Assembly (NCBI GenBank): GCA_022794215.1
Contig: JAAWEH010000022.1
Coordinates: forward strand, 1-64,000
Origin: Oscillospiraceae bacterium
GTDB taxonomy: Bacteria > Bacillota > Clostridia > Oscillospirales > Oscillospiraceae
DNA length: 64,000 nt
Reading direction: 5' to 3'
The notes under the pieces were generated by a model. The model was not told the origin of the DNA and searched no databases. It saw nothing but the letters and a program-made list of their open reading frames with translations. The position numbers and the translations under genes are program-made. Below are positions 6,935 through 17,656 of the stretch, piece after piece (the stretch's first letter is position 1; each line of letters begins with the position of its first letter).

Positions 6935-7981
6935 ATGAAATGGGACGTAACACCCTATCGGGACACGGTGATGGAGTATGCCAAGACCCTTTTGGCCCAG
7001 GATAGTCCCAGCGGGTTTACCAACCGAGCGGTGGACGCGGCGGAGGCCCTGGCCCGGGGGCTGGGGTACGAGACACGGCGCAGCCGGAAGGGGAACCTGA
7101 CCATTTTGGTCCCCGGGCGGGATCACAGCAGAAAAATCGGGCTGTGCGCTCATGTGGACACCCTGGGGCTGATGGTGCGCTCGGTCACCGCCGACGGACG
7201 GCTGCTCATCACCCCCATCGGCGGGCCGCTGCTGCCCACTCTGGACGGGGAGTATTGCCGGATCTATACCCGAAAGGGTGCGGTCTACACCGGAACCATC
7301 CTGTCCCTGTCCCCCGCCGCCCACGTGGAGGACGACGCCCGGACACGGCCCCGGGACGACAAAAACATGGCCGTTCGGGTGGATGAGGTGGTCTATTCCC
7401 GGGAGGACGTGGCCAAGCTGGGCATTGAAGCGGGGGACTATGTGTGCTACGATCCCAAGACACAAGTCACGCAGTCCGGGTTTATCAAATCCCGGTTTCT
7501 GGACGATAAGGTCAGCGCCGCCTGCATCCTGGCTGCGCTGAAGCTGATGAAGGACAAGGGGCAGAAGCCCCGGTACGATGTGGAGGCCACCTTTACCGTC
7601 TATGAGGAGGTGGGCCACGGCGGGGCCACCTTCAGTCCCGAGCTTGCCGAGATGCTGGCGGTGGATATGGGATGTATCGGGGAGGAGCTGAGCTGTACCG
7701 AGGAGCAGGTGTCCATCTGCGCCAAGGATTCGGCGGGGCCCTTTGACTACGGGATGGTGTCCCGGTTGGTGGAGCTGGCCCAGGAGAATGGGGTGAGCTA
7801 TGCTGTGGACGTGTATCCCCACTACTCCTCCGACGCGGCGGTGGCTTGGAAGGCGGGCAATGACCTGCCGGCGGCTTTGATCGGAACCGGAGTCCATGCC
7901 TCCCACGGTATGGAGCGAACCCATTGGAACGGACTGAAGGCCACCATGGAGCTTATCGGGCTTTATTTGGAGGCGGAATGA
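6935..7981 (+). CDS. M42 family metallopeptidase (aminopeptidase/endoglucanase-like)
   Basis: A 348-residue dinuclear-metal aminopeptidase with all expected residues: AHVDTLGLMV (first His/Asp), SRFLDDKVSAACILAAL (bridging Asp), YEEVGHGGA (catalytic Glu pair), AVDMGCIG (Asp) and GTGVHASHGMERTH (last His). The inserted PDZ-like oligomerisation domain spans roughly residues 70-165. Such enzymes form large tetrahedral assemblies that trim peptides in the cytosol. Its start follows GGAAGGGG. It is transcribed alone and ends at a bidirectional terminator. Confidence 0.93.
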   Translation: MKWDVTPYRDTVMEYAKTLLAQDSPSGFTNRAVDAAEALARGLGYETRRSRKGNLTILVPGRDHSRKIGLCAHVDTLGLMVRSVTADGRLLITPIGGPLLPTLDGEYCRIYTRKGAVYTGTILSLSPAAHVEDDARTRPRDDKNMAVRVDEVVYSREDVAKLGIEAGDYVCYDPKTQVTQSGFIKSRFLDDKVSAACILAALKLMKDKGQKPRYDVEATFTVYEEVGHGGATFSPELAEMLAVDMGCIGEELSCTEEQVSICAKDSAGPFDYGMVSRLVELAQENGVSYAVDVYPHYSSDAAVAWKAGNDLPAALIGTGVHASHGMERTHWNGLKATMELIGLYLEAE

Positions 7982-8033
7982 GACCCTCCGCCGCGGTGCG
8001 GGCAGGTTTTTAGGGACACTCGCGGCTTAACAC

Positions 8034-8073
8034 AAAAGCGGAACCGGGCAGGCTGGCCCGGTTCCGCTTTTTT
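8034..8073. terminator. Bidirectional terminator, M42 peptidase / lepA
   Basis: Hairpin with arms AAAGCGGAACCGGGC / GCCCGGTTCCGCTTT and T-runs on both strands between two convergent genes. Confidence 0.85.
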
Positions 8074-8149
8074 CTTGTCCTGCCGAAGGGCAACACCCCC
8101 CGGCGGGTATTTCTATCTTCCCGGGGAATTTCCAAGCACCCCGGCAAAT

Positions 8150-9961
<1,812 letters not shown>

Positions 9962-9989
9962 AAGGAATACCTCCGTAGGCAAATCCACC

Positions 9990-10014
9990 GGGGCCCCATT
10001 GCAGATGGGGCCCC
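9990..10014 (-). other. GC-rich hairpin between XRE gene and lepA
   Basis: Perfect 10-bp arms GGGGCCCCAT / ATGGGGCCCC with a 5-base loop, 28 bases before the lepA start. There is no T-run, so it is not a standard terminator; it may slow or stabilise a joint XRE-lepA transcript. Confidence 0.6.
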
Positions 10015-10029
10015 GTGAATGGCGCTGTG

Positions 10030-10734
10030 TTATTTCTTCCGGCCTTCCACCGCCCGGTTCACCCGCTCGCCGGTGTTGTGTACGATCTGGAGCAGGGACT
10101 GACAGGCGGCGGGATAGCCCTGGGCCAGGGCGTCGTTGTTCATGGGCGGGAAGCTGTCTTTCCCCTTTTCCTTTGCCTGGAGGGACAGGGCGTCCAGATA
10201 ATCGGCCTCGGAATAGGTCATGTCAGCGTCGGTACAGCCGGCCAGGAAGTGGTTGGCGGGGATAGAGAAAAATCCCTCGTTCTGAGTGCCGCCGGCCCGA
10301 TACAGGTGGCGGAACATTTTATAGACCGCGTCGGAAAGGTAGTTGGAGGCGGCGGTAATGGCCTCCCGGCTGCCCACCTTGCCCAGCAGGTCAAAGAGCA
10401 GATCCAGGGAGTTGACCAGCAGCTTTTTGTTCAGGGTGGCGGCGATGCTGCCCCGCAGGGTGTTTCCCTTCTCGGCGGAGGCGTCGTAAAGCTCGTCGGC
10501 AGTGATGGTGGCCCCCTCCCGGCTCATGCTGCGCCCCAGAAGGAAGTCGGCGGAGACGTGGTAGTAGTCGCAGGCCTTGCGGACAAAAAGAAGGCCGGGC
10601 TCCCGAGCTCCGTTTTCATAGTGGGACAGGAGGGCCTGGCTGATGCCCAACTCCTTGGCGGCGATCCGTTGACTGACCCCTTTCTCCTTCCGGAGCAGGG
10701 CCAGAGACCGGGCAAAATCGTGGTTGGATTCCAT
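10030..10734 (-). CDS. XRE-family transcriptional regulator with C-terminal domain
   Basis: A 234-residue regulator. Residues about 5-62 form a Cro/C1 helix-turn-helix ([52 protein letters not shown]). The remaining 170 residues are helical and unassigned. The second of two closely spaced ATGs (10734) was chosen, as GGAG lies seven bases ahead of it but only one base ahead of the first. It is divergent from pta, so it may regulate pta or itself; an inverted repeat GTTCG/CGAAC lies in the shared region at about 10811-10835. Confidence 0.8.
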   Translation of the reverse strand: MESNHDFARSLALLRKEKGVSQRIAAKELGISQALLSHYENGAREPGLLFVRKACDYYHVSADFLLGRSMSREGATITADELYDASAEKGNTLRGSIAATLNKKLLVNSLDLLFDLLGKVGSREAITAASNYLSDAVYKMFRHLYRAGGTQNEGFFSIPANHFLAGCTDADMTYSEADYLDALSLQAKEKGKDSFPPMNNDALAQGYPAACQSLLQIVHNTGERVNRAVEGRKK

Positions 10735-10848
10735 ATTCATTCTCCTCAATGTGCATAAATAAAAACAGTAAGTATAGTATAGCCAACCCATTACATATTG
10801 TAAAGTGAAAGTTCGGGAAAATTTTCTCAACGAACAATTGTGATTTTA

Positions 10849-10876
10849 TTGACAAAGTTGACTGATGGTGTATAAT
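10849..10876 (+). promoter_or_regulatory. Promoter of pta
   Basis: -35 TTGACA (10849-10854), 16-base spacer, -10 TATAAT (10871-10876); about 55 bases upstream of the pta start. Confidence 0.75.
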
Positions 10877-10930
10877 GTCCTACACAAGGAAAGAATCAGG
10901 GTAAGCAGACTGTTTCAGGAGGGACAGAAT

Positions 10931-11917
10931 ATGGAGCATTTTGATTTCAGGCCCATGATCAACAAGCTAAAGAGCGACCCAAAAAATATCGTTTTTACTG
11001 AAGGAACGGATCCCCGGATCCTGGAGGCCAGCGCCCGCTTGCTGGCCGGAACCTGGCTCACCCCCGTGCTGATTGGCGGGGAGGAGGAGATCCGCAGCGC
11101 TGCGGAGGAAGCGGGTTTCAACATTCGGGGCGCCACCATTGTGGATCCCGCCCATTATCCGCGGATGGAGGAGATGGCCCAGCGTATGTCCGAACTACGC
11201 AAGGGGAAGAAAACAGTGGAGGAATGCCGGGAGATCCTGAAGGAGGCCAACTACTTCGGCACCATGCTGGTGGCTATGGGGGAGGCGGACTGTCTGCTGG
11301 GCGGCGCTACCTACTCCACTGCCGATACCATCCGTCCGGCCCTTCAACTGATTAAGACCAGGCCGGAGAATAAGATCGTCTCCTCCTGCTTTGTGCTGGC
11401 GCGGCCCTCGGCCACCGGCAACCAGGAGATCCTGGTCATGGGGGACTGTGCAGTCAATATTAAGCCCACCGAGGATGACTTGGTGGAGATCACTGCCGAG
11501 ATCGCCCAGTGCGCCCGGGTCTTTGGGGTGGAACCCAAGGTGGCTTTGCTGTCCTATTCTACCAAGGGTTCCGGCTTCGGCGAAGAGGTGGACAAAATGG
11601 TGAACGCCTACCATAAGATCCTGGCCACCGATCCGGATTTCGAGGTGGACGGTGAGCTCCAATTTGACGCCGCCGTCTCCCCCCGGGTGGCCAAGACCAA
11701 GCATGTGGACTCCAAGGTGGCGGGCTATGCCAACACCTTTATTTTCCCCGATATCAACGCGGGCAACATCGGTTACAAGATCGCCCAGCGGCTGGGTTCC
11801 TTCTATGCTTACGGCCCCATCCTTCTGGGGCTCAACGCCCCTGTCAACGACCTCAGCCGGGGCTGTAACGCCCAGGAGGTCTATTCCATGGCCATCATTA
11901 CCGCGGCCATGAGCTGA
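10931..11917 (+). CDS. pta: Phosphate acetyltransferase
   Basis: A 328-residue PTA_PTB-family enzyme interconverting acetyl-CoA and acetyl phosphate, the first step of acetate formation coupled to ATP through acetate kinase. Family blocks: IVFTEGTDPRILEASARLL, GGATYSTADTIRPALQLIKT, VLSYST-type ALLSYSTKGSG, EVDGELQFDAAVSPRVAKTK, FIFPDINAGNIGYKIAQRL and GPILLGLNAPVNDLSRGC. Length matches the short form without an extra N-terminal domain. The ATG at 10931 has AGGAGGG upstream. Acetate kinase is not adjacent. It has its own promoter and terminator. Confidence 0.96.
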   Translation: MEHFDFRPMINKLKSDPKNIVFTEGTDPRILEASARLLAGTWLTPVLIGGEEEIRSAAEEAGFNIRGATIVDPAHYPRMEEMAQRMSELRKGKKTVEECREILKEANYFGTMLVAMGEADCLLGGATYSTADTIRPALQLIKTRPENKIVSSCFVLARPSATGNQEILVMGDCAVNIKPTEDDLVEITAEIAQCARVFGVEPKVALLSYSTKGSGFGEEVDKMVNAYHKILATDPDFEVDGELQFDAAVSPRVAKTKHVDSKVAGYANTFIFPDINAGNIGYKIAQRLGSFYAYGPILLGLNAPVNDLSRGCNAQEVYSMAIITAAMS

Positions 11918-11929
11918 GAAAGCAAACGC

Positions 11930-11962
11930 AAAGCGGATCGCCCGAGGGCGATCCGCTTTTTG
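11930..11962 (+). terminator. Terminator of pta
   Basis: Hairpin arms AAAGCGGATCGCCC / GGGCGATCCGCTTT followed by T-rich sequence, 12 bases after the pta stop. Confidence 0.88.
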
Positions 11963-11999
11963 TTTTCTTCTTCCGGCCTCTCTCCCGGTGAACGCCAAA

Positions 12000-13409
12000 T
12001 TAAAAGGCGATCCGCTCCTGAATATAGGCCTTCAGCCCGCTGACGGGGATGCGCACCTGCTCCATGGAGTCCCGCTCCCGGACGGTGACGCAGTTGTCGG
12101 CCTCCTCGGTGTCGCTGCCCACGGTCTGGAAATCCACCGTGACGCAGAAGGGGGTGCCGATCTCGTCCTGGCGGCGATACCGCTTGCCGATGGAGCCGGC
12201 GTCGTCAAAGTCCACCATGAAGTCCTTGCACAGATCCTCGAAAATCTTCCGGGCGGGCTCGGAGAGCTTCTTGGAAAGGGGCAGAATGGCGCACTTGAAG
12301 GGGGCCAGGGCGGGGTGGAGGCGCAGCACGGTGCGCACGTCGTTCTTCTCGGCGTCCACTACCTCCTCGTCGTAGGCGTCGCACAGGAAGGCCAGGGCCA
12401 CCCGGTCGCAGCCCAGGGAGGGCTCGATTACATAGGGGATATAGTGTTCGTTTTTCTCCTGGTCGTAATAGGTCAGATCCTTGCCGCTGGCCTCTTGGTG
12501 CCGGCCCAGGTCATAGTCGGTCCGGTCGGCGATGCCCCACAGCTCGCCCCAGTCGGTGAAGGGGAAGGCATACTCAATGTCGGTGGTCGCCTTGGAATAG
12601 AAGGCCAGCTCCGCCGGCTCATGATCCCGGTAGCGCAGGTTTTCCTCCTTGATGCCCAGAGACAGCAGCCAGTTGATGCAGAAGTCCTTCCAGTAGGCGA
12701 ACCACTCCAGGTCGGTTCCCGGCTGGCAGAAAAACTCGCACTCCATCTGCTCAAACTCCCGGGTGCGGAAGGTGAAGTTGCCCGGAGTGATCTCGTTGCG
12801 GAAAGCCTTACCCACCTGGCACACGCCGAAGGGCAGTTTCTTCCGGGTGGTGCGCTGGATGTTGTTGAAGTTCAGGAAGATGCCCTGGGCGGTCTCGGGC
12901 CGGAGGTAGACGGTGGAGGCGGAGTCCTCGGTGACGCCGATCTGGGTCTTGAACATCAGGTTGAACTTCCGGATGGGGGTAAAGTCGTGCTTGCCGCAGA
13001 CCGGGCATACCACGTCCTGGTTCTGGCTGATGAAAGCGTCCATCTCGTCAAAGGTCATGGCGTCGGTGTTCACCTCGGGATGGACGTCGCCGATGAGCTT
13101 GTCGGCCCGGTGCCGGGCTTTGCAGGCTTTGCAGTCCAGCAGGGGATCGGAGAAGCCCGCCACGTGGCCGGTGGTAATCCAGGTCTGGGGGTTCATGATA
13201 ATGGCGGCGTCCAGGCCCACGTTATAGGGACTTTCCTGAACAAACTTCTTCAGCCACGCTTTCTTTACATTGTTCTTAAACTCCACACCCAGAGGGCCGT
13301 AGTCCCAGGAGTTGGCCAGACCGCCGTAGATCTCGCTGCCGGGGAAGATAAAGCCCCGCCCTTTACAAAGGGCAATGATCTTGTCCATGGTCTTTTCGCT
13401 GTTTTTCAT
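12000..13409 (-). CDS. glyS: Glycyl-tRNA synthetase, single-chain (homodimeric) type
   Basis: A 469-residue class II enzyme charging tRNA(Gly), of the archaeal/eukaryotic-like single-subunit form also used by many Firmicutes. Landmarks: [25 protein letters not shown] at the N-terminus (split here over motif 1), two Cys pairs (CKACKARH and CPVCGKHDF) that may bind zinc, [31 protein letters not shown] (motif 2), [14 protein letters not shown] (motif 3) and the anticodon-binding C-terminal domain beginning [17 protein letters not shown]. The start follows AAGGAG. Upstream is a glycine T-box, so expression should rise when uncharged tRNA(Gly) accumulates. Confidence 0.97.
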   Translation of the reverse strand: MKNSEKTMDKIIALCKGRGFIFPGSEIYGGLANSWDYGPLGVEFKNNVKKAWLKKFVQESPYNVGLDAAIIMNPQTWITTGHVAGFSDPLLDCKACKARHRADKLIGDVHPEVNTDAMTFDEMDAFISQNQDVVCPVCGKHDFTPIRKFNLMFKTQIGVTEDSASTVYLRPETAQGIFLNFNNIQRTTRKKLPFGVCQVGKAFRNEITPGNFTFRTREFEQMECEFFCQPGTDLEWFAYWKDFCINWLLSLGIKEENLRYRDHEPAELAFYSKATTDIEYAFPFTDWGELWGIADRTDYDLGRHQEASGKDLTYYDQEKNEHYIPYVIEPSLGCDRVALAFLCDAYDEEVVDAEKNDVRTVLRLHPALAPFKCAILPLSKKLSEPARKIFEDLCKDFMVDFDDAGSIGKRYRRQDEIGTPFCVTVDFQTVGSDTEEADNCVTVRERDSMEQVRIPVSGLKAYIQERIAF

Positions 13410-13452
13410 GTCACTTTCGCTCCTTATATGATAAATTTTGCTTGTTTGCCTG

Positions 13453-13690
13453 CAAAAAACGCCCTGAGCCTAAGGCTCAGGGCGAACTTGTCAGTCCGTG
13501 TTTCCACCTGAATTCGGGCCCGGGGGCCCGCACTCAAACCCGATAACGGCGGGAACCGACGGGGCATTTCCTCCCCATAAGCTTCCGGGCGCCTTCCAGA
13601 GTTCCCAGGGGGCCTTTCACCGTCCGGCCCCTCTCTTCCTGCTGGGATAACACTGTACTATTCCCGTTCATCGCTCTTTGCCAGTTGATT
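13453..13690 (-). promoter_or_regulatory. Glycine T-box riboswitch leader of glyS
   Basis: The minus-strand leader shows T-box elements in order: GGGAATAGTA (AG-bulge side of stem I), the AGAGAG ... GGTGAAAGG motif, GGAAGGCGCCC containing a GGC glycine specifier, then the antiterminator bulge AGGTGGAAACACGG, whose TGGA pairs with the UCCA end of tRNA(Gly), and finally the terminator hairpin GCCCTGAGCC / GGCTCAGGGC with six T (13453-13484). The T-box core differs slightly from the common TGGAACCGCGG. Confidence 0.88.
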
Positions 13691-13785
13691 TTATCACCCT
13701 TTCCCGCCCCTGTCAAGCACAGCAAACCTGTGCCGCAATCTGCCGGGGGCACACCGGGAAACAGGGATCGTCTTCCGGTCTCTCT

Positions 13786-14436
13786 TTATTCCGGCGCAAG
13801 GCCGGTCAGCCAATCCAGGCGGGGCTTGCACAGGCGGTCAAAGACGGCGATGACCCGGCCTACGCCCACCACCCCCAGCAGGGTGCCGATCCCGACGGCC
13901 CACAGAAAGTGCCCGGTCACCAGGCCCATCACAAGGGTCACCGTCATACAGAAAAGGTCAAAGAGATTTTTGGTGATGCCCTTACCCTTCCCGAAAAACT
14001 GGGCCAGGGTCTCGATGATCCCATCCCCGGGGTTGGGGATCAGCTTGGCGTTCAAGTTGAGGGCCACCCCTATACCGGTAAGGAGGATGGCGGCGGCCAG
14101 CAGGAGGAGTTTTCCCCCCATCTGGGCCGGCTCTATGGAAACCACCCGATCCATCCAGTTCAGCACCCGGGTAAACACCAGGCAGACCAGGATCTGGGCC
14201 AGCACCGGCAGCTTTTCCCCCCTGGGTTTCAAAATAAGCTGAACCAACACACACAGCAGGTAAAACACGAGCATTCCGTCCCCAAACTCCACCCCCCAGA
14301 CCAGGGAGGCAAAGTAGGCGGGGGTGGACATGGCGGATGTGCCCAGGCCACACTTGTTATTCAGGGTAAGGCCCAAGGCCAGGAGGAGCAGGCCCAGGAT
14401 ATAAAACAGGCCTCGGAACAGTTTTTTCTGGTTCAC
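13786..14436 (-). CDS. YczE/YitT-like integral membrane protein
   Basis: A 216-residue protein with five or six membrane helices. The opening helix is followed by LGLTLNNKCGLGTSAMSTPAYFAS, and a later NLNAKLIPNPGDGIIETLAQFFG stretch resembles the conserved NxxxxPGDGxxxxL motif of the YczE/YitT-like group. Function of these proteins is not established. GTG at 14436 is used because AAGGAG is eight bases upstream; a GTG three codons earlier overlaps that signal. It is transcribed alone, between a flavodiiron gene's terminator and the glyS leader. Confidence 0.75.
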   Translation of the reverse strand: MNQKKLFRGLFYILGLLLLALGLTLNNKCGLGTSAMSTPAYFASLVWGVEFGDGMLVFYLLCVLVQLILKPRGEKLPVLAQILVCLVFTRVLNWMDRVVSIEPAQMGGKLLLLAAAILLTGIGVALNLNAKLIPNPGDGIIETLAQFFGKGKGITKNLFDLFCMTVTLVMGLVTGHFLWAVGIGTLLGVVGVGRVIAVFDRLCKPRLDWLTGLAPE

Positions 14437-14501
14437 TCCGGGCACTCCTTTCTATGTTCTCTTTTTTAGTATACTTGAAAAGGAGTTTTTTGACAAGGCG
14501 C

Positions 14502-14536
14502 AAAAGGCCCTCACCCGGCGGTGAGGGCCTTTTTTC
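14502..14536. terminator. Terminator after the flavodiiron gene
   Basis: Hairpin arms AAAAGGCCCTCACC / GGTGAGGGCCTTTT with T-runs on both strands; ends the leftward transcript of the gene at 14543-15754. Confidence 0.8.
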
Positions 14537-14542
14537 TTTCGT

Positions 14543-15754
14543 TTACCCCTTTATGGAGCCGGCGATGGCATCGGCCAGGGCCCCCAGCTCCGGGGCCTGG
14601 TTTTTCGCCAGCTTGGAGCGCATGGTCAGCGTTGTCTCCAGCAGCGTACAGCCGGTGAGCTCCTGGGTGATAAACTGCCCCATCAGCTTGCCCGCGTTGG
14701 GGTTCCAGGTGCCGTTTTCCAGCACCGCGAAGATCCGGTTTTTCAGGCCCAGGGCCTTCATGTCCTCCAGGTAATCCCGCATGGGCGGGAAGAAATCCAT
14801 GTTATAGGTGGGGCTGGCCAGCACGATGTGGGAGACCCGGAAGCTCTGGGCGATCAGGTGGGAGACATGGGTGGCGGAGACGTCGTGCATGGCCACGGAA
14901 ACGCCCCGCTCCACAAGGGCGGCAGCCAGAGCCTCGGCTGCCTCCTCGGTGCCGCCGTACATGGAGCCGTAGACCAGCAAAACAGCCTGATCCTCGGGCT
15001 CATAGCGGCTCCATAGATCGTATTTGCCGATGAACCAGGAAAGGTCGCTGCGCCACACGGGGCCGTGGAGGGGGCAAATTAGCTTGAGCCTGTCCCCCAA
15101 AGCGGCGGCTTTGGTCAAAAGGGCCTGCACCTGAGGGCCATACTTGCCCACGATGTTGGTATAGTACCGCCGGGCCTCCGGGAGCCAGTCGTGGGGGAAG
15201 TCCAGCTCGTCATTGAACAGCTTGCCGTTGAGGGCGCCGAAGGTGCCGAAGGCGTCGGCAGAGAAGAGGATGCCCTCGGTCTCCTCGAAGGAGACCATCA
15301 CATCGGGCCAATGAACCATGGGGGCGGCATAGAAGGTGATGGCGTGTTTGCCGAAGGAAAGGCGCTCTCCCTCCTTGGCGGTGATGCGCTCCGCGGCGAT
15401 GGGCGCAAAGCCGAACTGATCTATAAACCGCTGGGCTGCCAGACTGGAGACCAGCTTGGCCTTGGGCCACTTCTGCAGCACCGCCCACAGTCCGGCGCCG
15501 TGGTCGGGCTCCAGGTGGTGGAGGACAATGTAGTCCAGCTCCCGGCCACCCAGCAGATGCTCCACATTTTCCACCAGCCGGGGGGCGGCAGACCAGTCCA
15601 CGCAGTCGAAGAGGACGGTTTTTTCGTCCAGGAGCAGGTAGGAGTTATAGCTTACCCCCTGAGGGATGGGGTGGATATTTTCAAACAGCGCGGTGCGGCG
15701 GTCGTTGGCGCCCACCCACCAAAGGGCGTCGGTGACTTTGCGGACGCAGTGCAT
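14543..15754 (-). CDS. FprA-family A-type flavoprotein (flavodiiron protein)
   Basis: A 403-residue two-domain enzyme that reduces O2 (or NO) to water (or N2O), an oxygen-defence system of anaerobes. The N-terminal beta-lactamase-like domain holds the diiron ligands: HHLEPDH (near residue 79), HWPDVMV, FSADAFGTFG and CPLHGPVW. The C-terminal flavodoxin domain begins near residue 255 (AVLLVYGSMYGGTEEAAEAL) and includes ASPTYNMDFFPPM and VLENGTWNPNAGK. There is no added rubredoxin domain, so an external electron donor is needed. The ATG at 15754 has AAGGAGAGG upstream; longer frames run into a structured leader. Confidence 0.95.
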   Translation of the reverse strand: MHCVRKVTDALWWVGANDRRTALFENIHPIPQGVSYNSYLLLDEKTVLFDCVDWSAAPRLVENVEHLLGGRELDYIVLHHLEPDHGAGLWAVLQKWPKAKLVSSLAAQRFIDQFGFAPIAAERITAKEGERLSFGKHAITFYAAPMVHWPDVMVSFEETEGILFSADAFGTFGALNGKLFNDELDFPHDWLPEARRYYTNIVGKYGPQVQALLTKAAALGDRLKLICPLHGPVWRSDLSWFIGKYDLWSRYEPEDQAVLLVYGSMYGGTEEAAEALAAALVERGVSVAMHDVSATHVSHLIAQSFRVSHIVLASPTYNMDFFPPMRDYLEDMKALGLKNRIFAVLENGTWNPNAGKLMGQFITQELTGCTLLETTLTMRSKLAKNQAPELGALADAIAGSIKG

Positions 15755-16113
15755 AAAATCCTCTCCTTTGTATGGGATCTTCCTGCCCTTCATTGACAAG
15801 GCAGGGAACATAAGGTAAAATGTTTTTGAGGAAAACAGAATCGTGCAGCAGCCCGTGGGTATTCGCAGTACCCACGGGCCTGCGCGGGTGACAAGACCAC
15901 CCACACAACGGAGAAATCCGCACTACGACGTTATTATACCCTTTGCGCCCACCACATAGCAAGGGGTTTTTACGAGTGTGCGCTGTTTTTGCGTGCCGTG
16001 CTGGGGTCATATCCCGCAGGGCACGTTTTGTTTTCCTCACGGGACAAGGGAAAGGGGGGCGGCTGTGCCCCCCAAACCCGCCCGTGAGAAAAACGAAAAG
16101 GGAGAGACAAACG
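15755..16113. other. Intergenic leader region between the flavodiiron gene and the lipoprotein gene
   Basis: No gene. On the minus strand a promoter for the flavodiiron gene is visible (-35 TTGCTA 15957-15962, 18-base spacer, -10 TATAAT 15933-15938), giving a leader of about 170 bases that contains a perfect 11-bp stem GCCCGTGGGTA / TACCCACGGGC (15851-15879). On the + side, ahead of the lipoprotein, an outer CTCACGGG / CCCGTGAG stem encloses an inner GGGGGGC / GCCCCCC stem (about 16036-16090). Neither matches a riboswitch known to me. Confidence 0.5.
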
Positions 16114-17588
16114 ATGAAAAAGAAGGATCGAGTAAAAAGAGCCCTATTGTGCTATCTTTGGGAGCCGTTCTCCTTCTGTCAGGATGCGGGGAGTCAGCCC
16201 AGCCAAACGAACCGTCAGGCTCCTCCGCTCCTACAGCGGGAACCTCTGATTTTGGGCCAAACAATCAACCCTCAGATTCTCAGGTAAAGGCCTATGCAAC
16301 CAGCAGCGCGGAAAATGATACCGATGTTGGACTGAGAAATATTAAAATCGATACTGCCGCACTTTCTCTGTCGGAAAGCCAAAAAGAAGTCATGGAATAT
16401 TTTGACGATGATTATTTCAGCGTTCCCAGCTATGAATTTTTGCGGCGATATCCAAATGTTTTTCAGGGCACCCAGATGCATGTATGGGGAACCGTTGTAA
16501 AAGTTATTTCTATGGATAGCAATCAGTATGAATTGGTTTTATGGGTCAACGTGGGCCCTGTAGAATATGAATATTCCTGGGCTTATCCTGAATACGAGGG
16601 CGCCTTTGTACTTCTGGCGGGAAAAACCGGGGCTTCCTGGTATATGCAGGGAGATACCCTTGATGTATATGGCCGATATATCAGCGTGGAAACCATAGAA
16701 ATAGATGGTACTTCTTATACGATCCCCAAGCTAAACGTATATAACGCATATTATGATACCGATACCGCGCCAAACGATCTGTATCGATATATCGAAAAAT
16801 TTGACGTGTCCTTTATCAAGCGGGTCGCCTCTTCCATTTTCGGTGATGACATTGAAGTTCGCTTGCCTATTGTGGGGGTAGATATCACGCAAGAGCAAAG
16901 CGATATGTGGAGCGAAGTTATCGGGCACGCTCCCTGTTATACTGTGGAACTGGAAGACCAGAGCAATGCAAAATTTAAGAAGTTTTTCTTTTATACGGAC
17001 ACATCTAACCTGGAACGGGCCCGGATACAAGATGCAAAAGATGCTTTGGCCGGTTATACCGGCATTGATCGGTCTATTGAATTTGCCGCGGATTTTGAAC
17101 ACTTTTTCTTCTTTACCTATGATCAGAATCTCCGAGTTTTAACTCTTGAATACTACGATTCCTCCTTTAACAAAATTTGGAAGCGGGAATTTACCGAAAC
17201 TGTCAGCGCCCAGTATGACTATACTAAAAACAATGTTTATCTGGTGGCAAACAATGAGTTATATATTATCAACGTTGAAACGGGCGAGGATACCTTTCCC
17301 CCCTCTTATGTGGGAGAAAAAGTCGCTGTAAGAAAAATGAGCGACGGGATATTGCTGATCTCCCCCAACCAATCCGATGGAATCATGAAAGTCGATCTCA
17401 AGGGCTCTATTCTTTGGAGATTGAATCTTAAAAACGATGTGTATTCTGTAGATGGATTACAAGTATTGGATGATAGACTTGTATTTGCGCAATATTATTG
17501 GGAAAGTGCAGAGGACTACGGTACTCGTTATCTTGTAATAGACAATCATACCGGAGATGTACTGACAGACGCTGTCTCTATCTCGTAA
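16114..17588 (+). pseudogene. Secreted lipoprotein with PQQ-like C-terminal half; frameshift in signal peptide
   Basis: About 490 residues if restored. The natural start is the ATG at 16114, after GGGAGAG, reading MKKKDRVK; but the long frame from SPIVLSLGAVLLLSGCGES (lipobox LLSGC) onward is offset by one base. Adding one A to the A5 run at 16134-16138 joins them into a perfect lipoprotein signal. The mature part has an OB-like stretch (MHVWGTVVKVISMDSNQYEL) and a C-terminal half of repeated strands typical of PQQ-like beta-propellers (YIINVETGED, GIMKVDLKGSILWRLNLK, YLVIDNHTGDVL). It is clearly richer in A+T than its neighbours, suggesting recent acquisition. Either a sequencing error, an inactive allele, or homopolymer-based on/off switching. 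Confidence 0.8.
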
Positions 17589-17589
17589 G

Positions 17590-17635
17590 TCAAAAAAGCA
17601 GGCCGGGGGACAACATCCCCTCGGCCTGCTTTTTA
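17590..17635. terminator. Bidirectional terminator
   Basis: Hairpin arms AAAAAGCAGGCCG and CGGCCTGCTTTTT plus an inner GGGGA / TCCCC stem between convergent genes ending at 17588 and 17657. Confidence 0.85.
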
Positions 17636-17656
17636 TTCTATCTGTATAGCCTACCC

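Noticed and set aside
13534-13752. 72-codon frame on - upstream of glyS
   Set aside because: It lies within the T-box leader RNA.
15978-16113. Long N-terminal extension of the lipoprotein frame
   Set aside because: It would bury the signal peptide 60 residues in; a single-base frameshift after the ATG at 16114 explains the data better.
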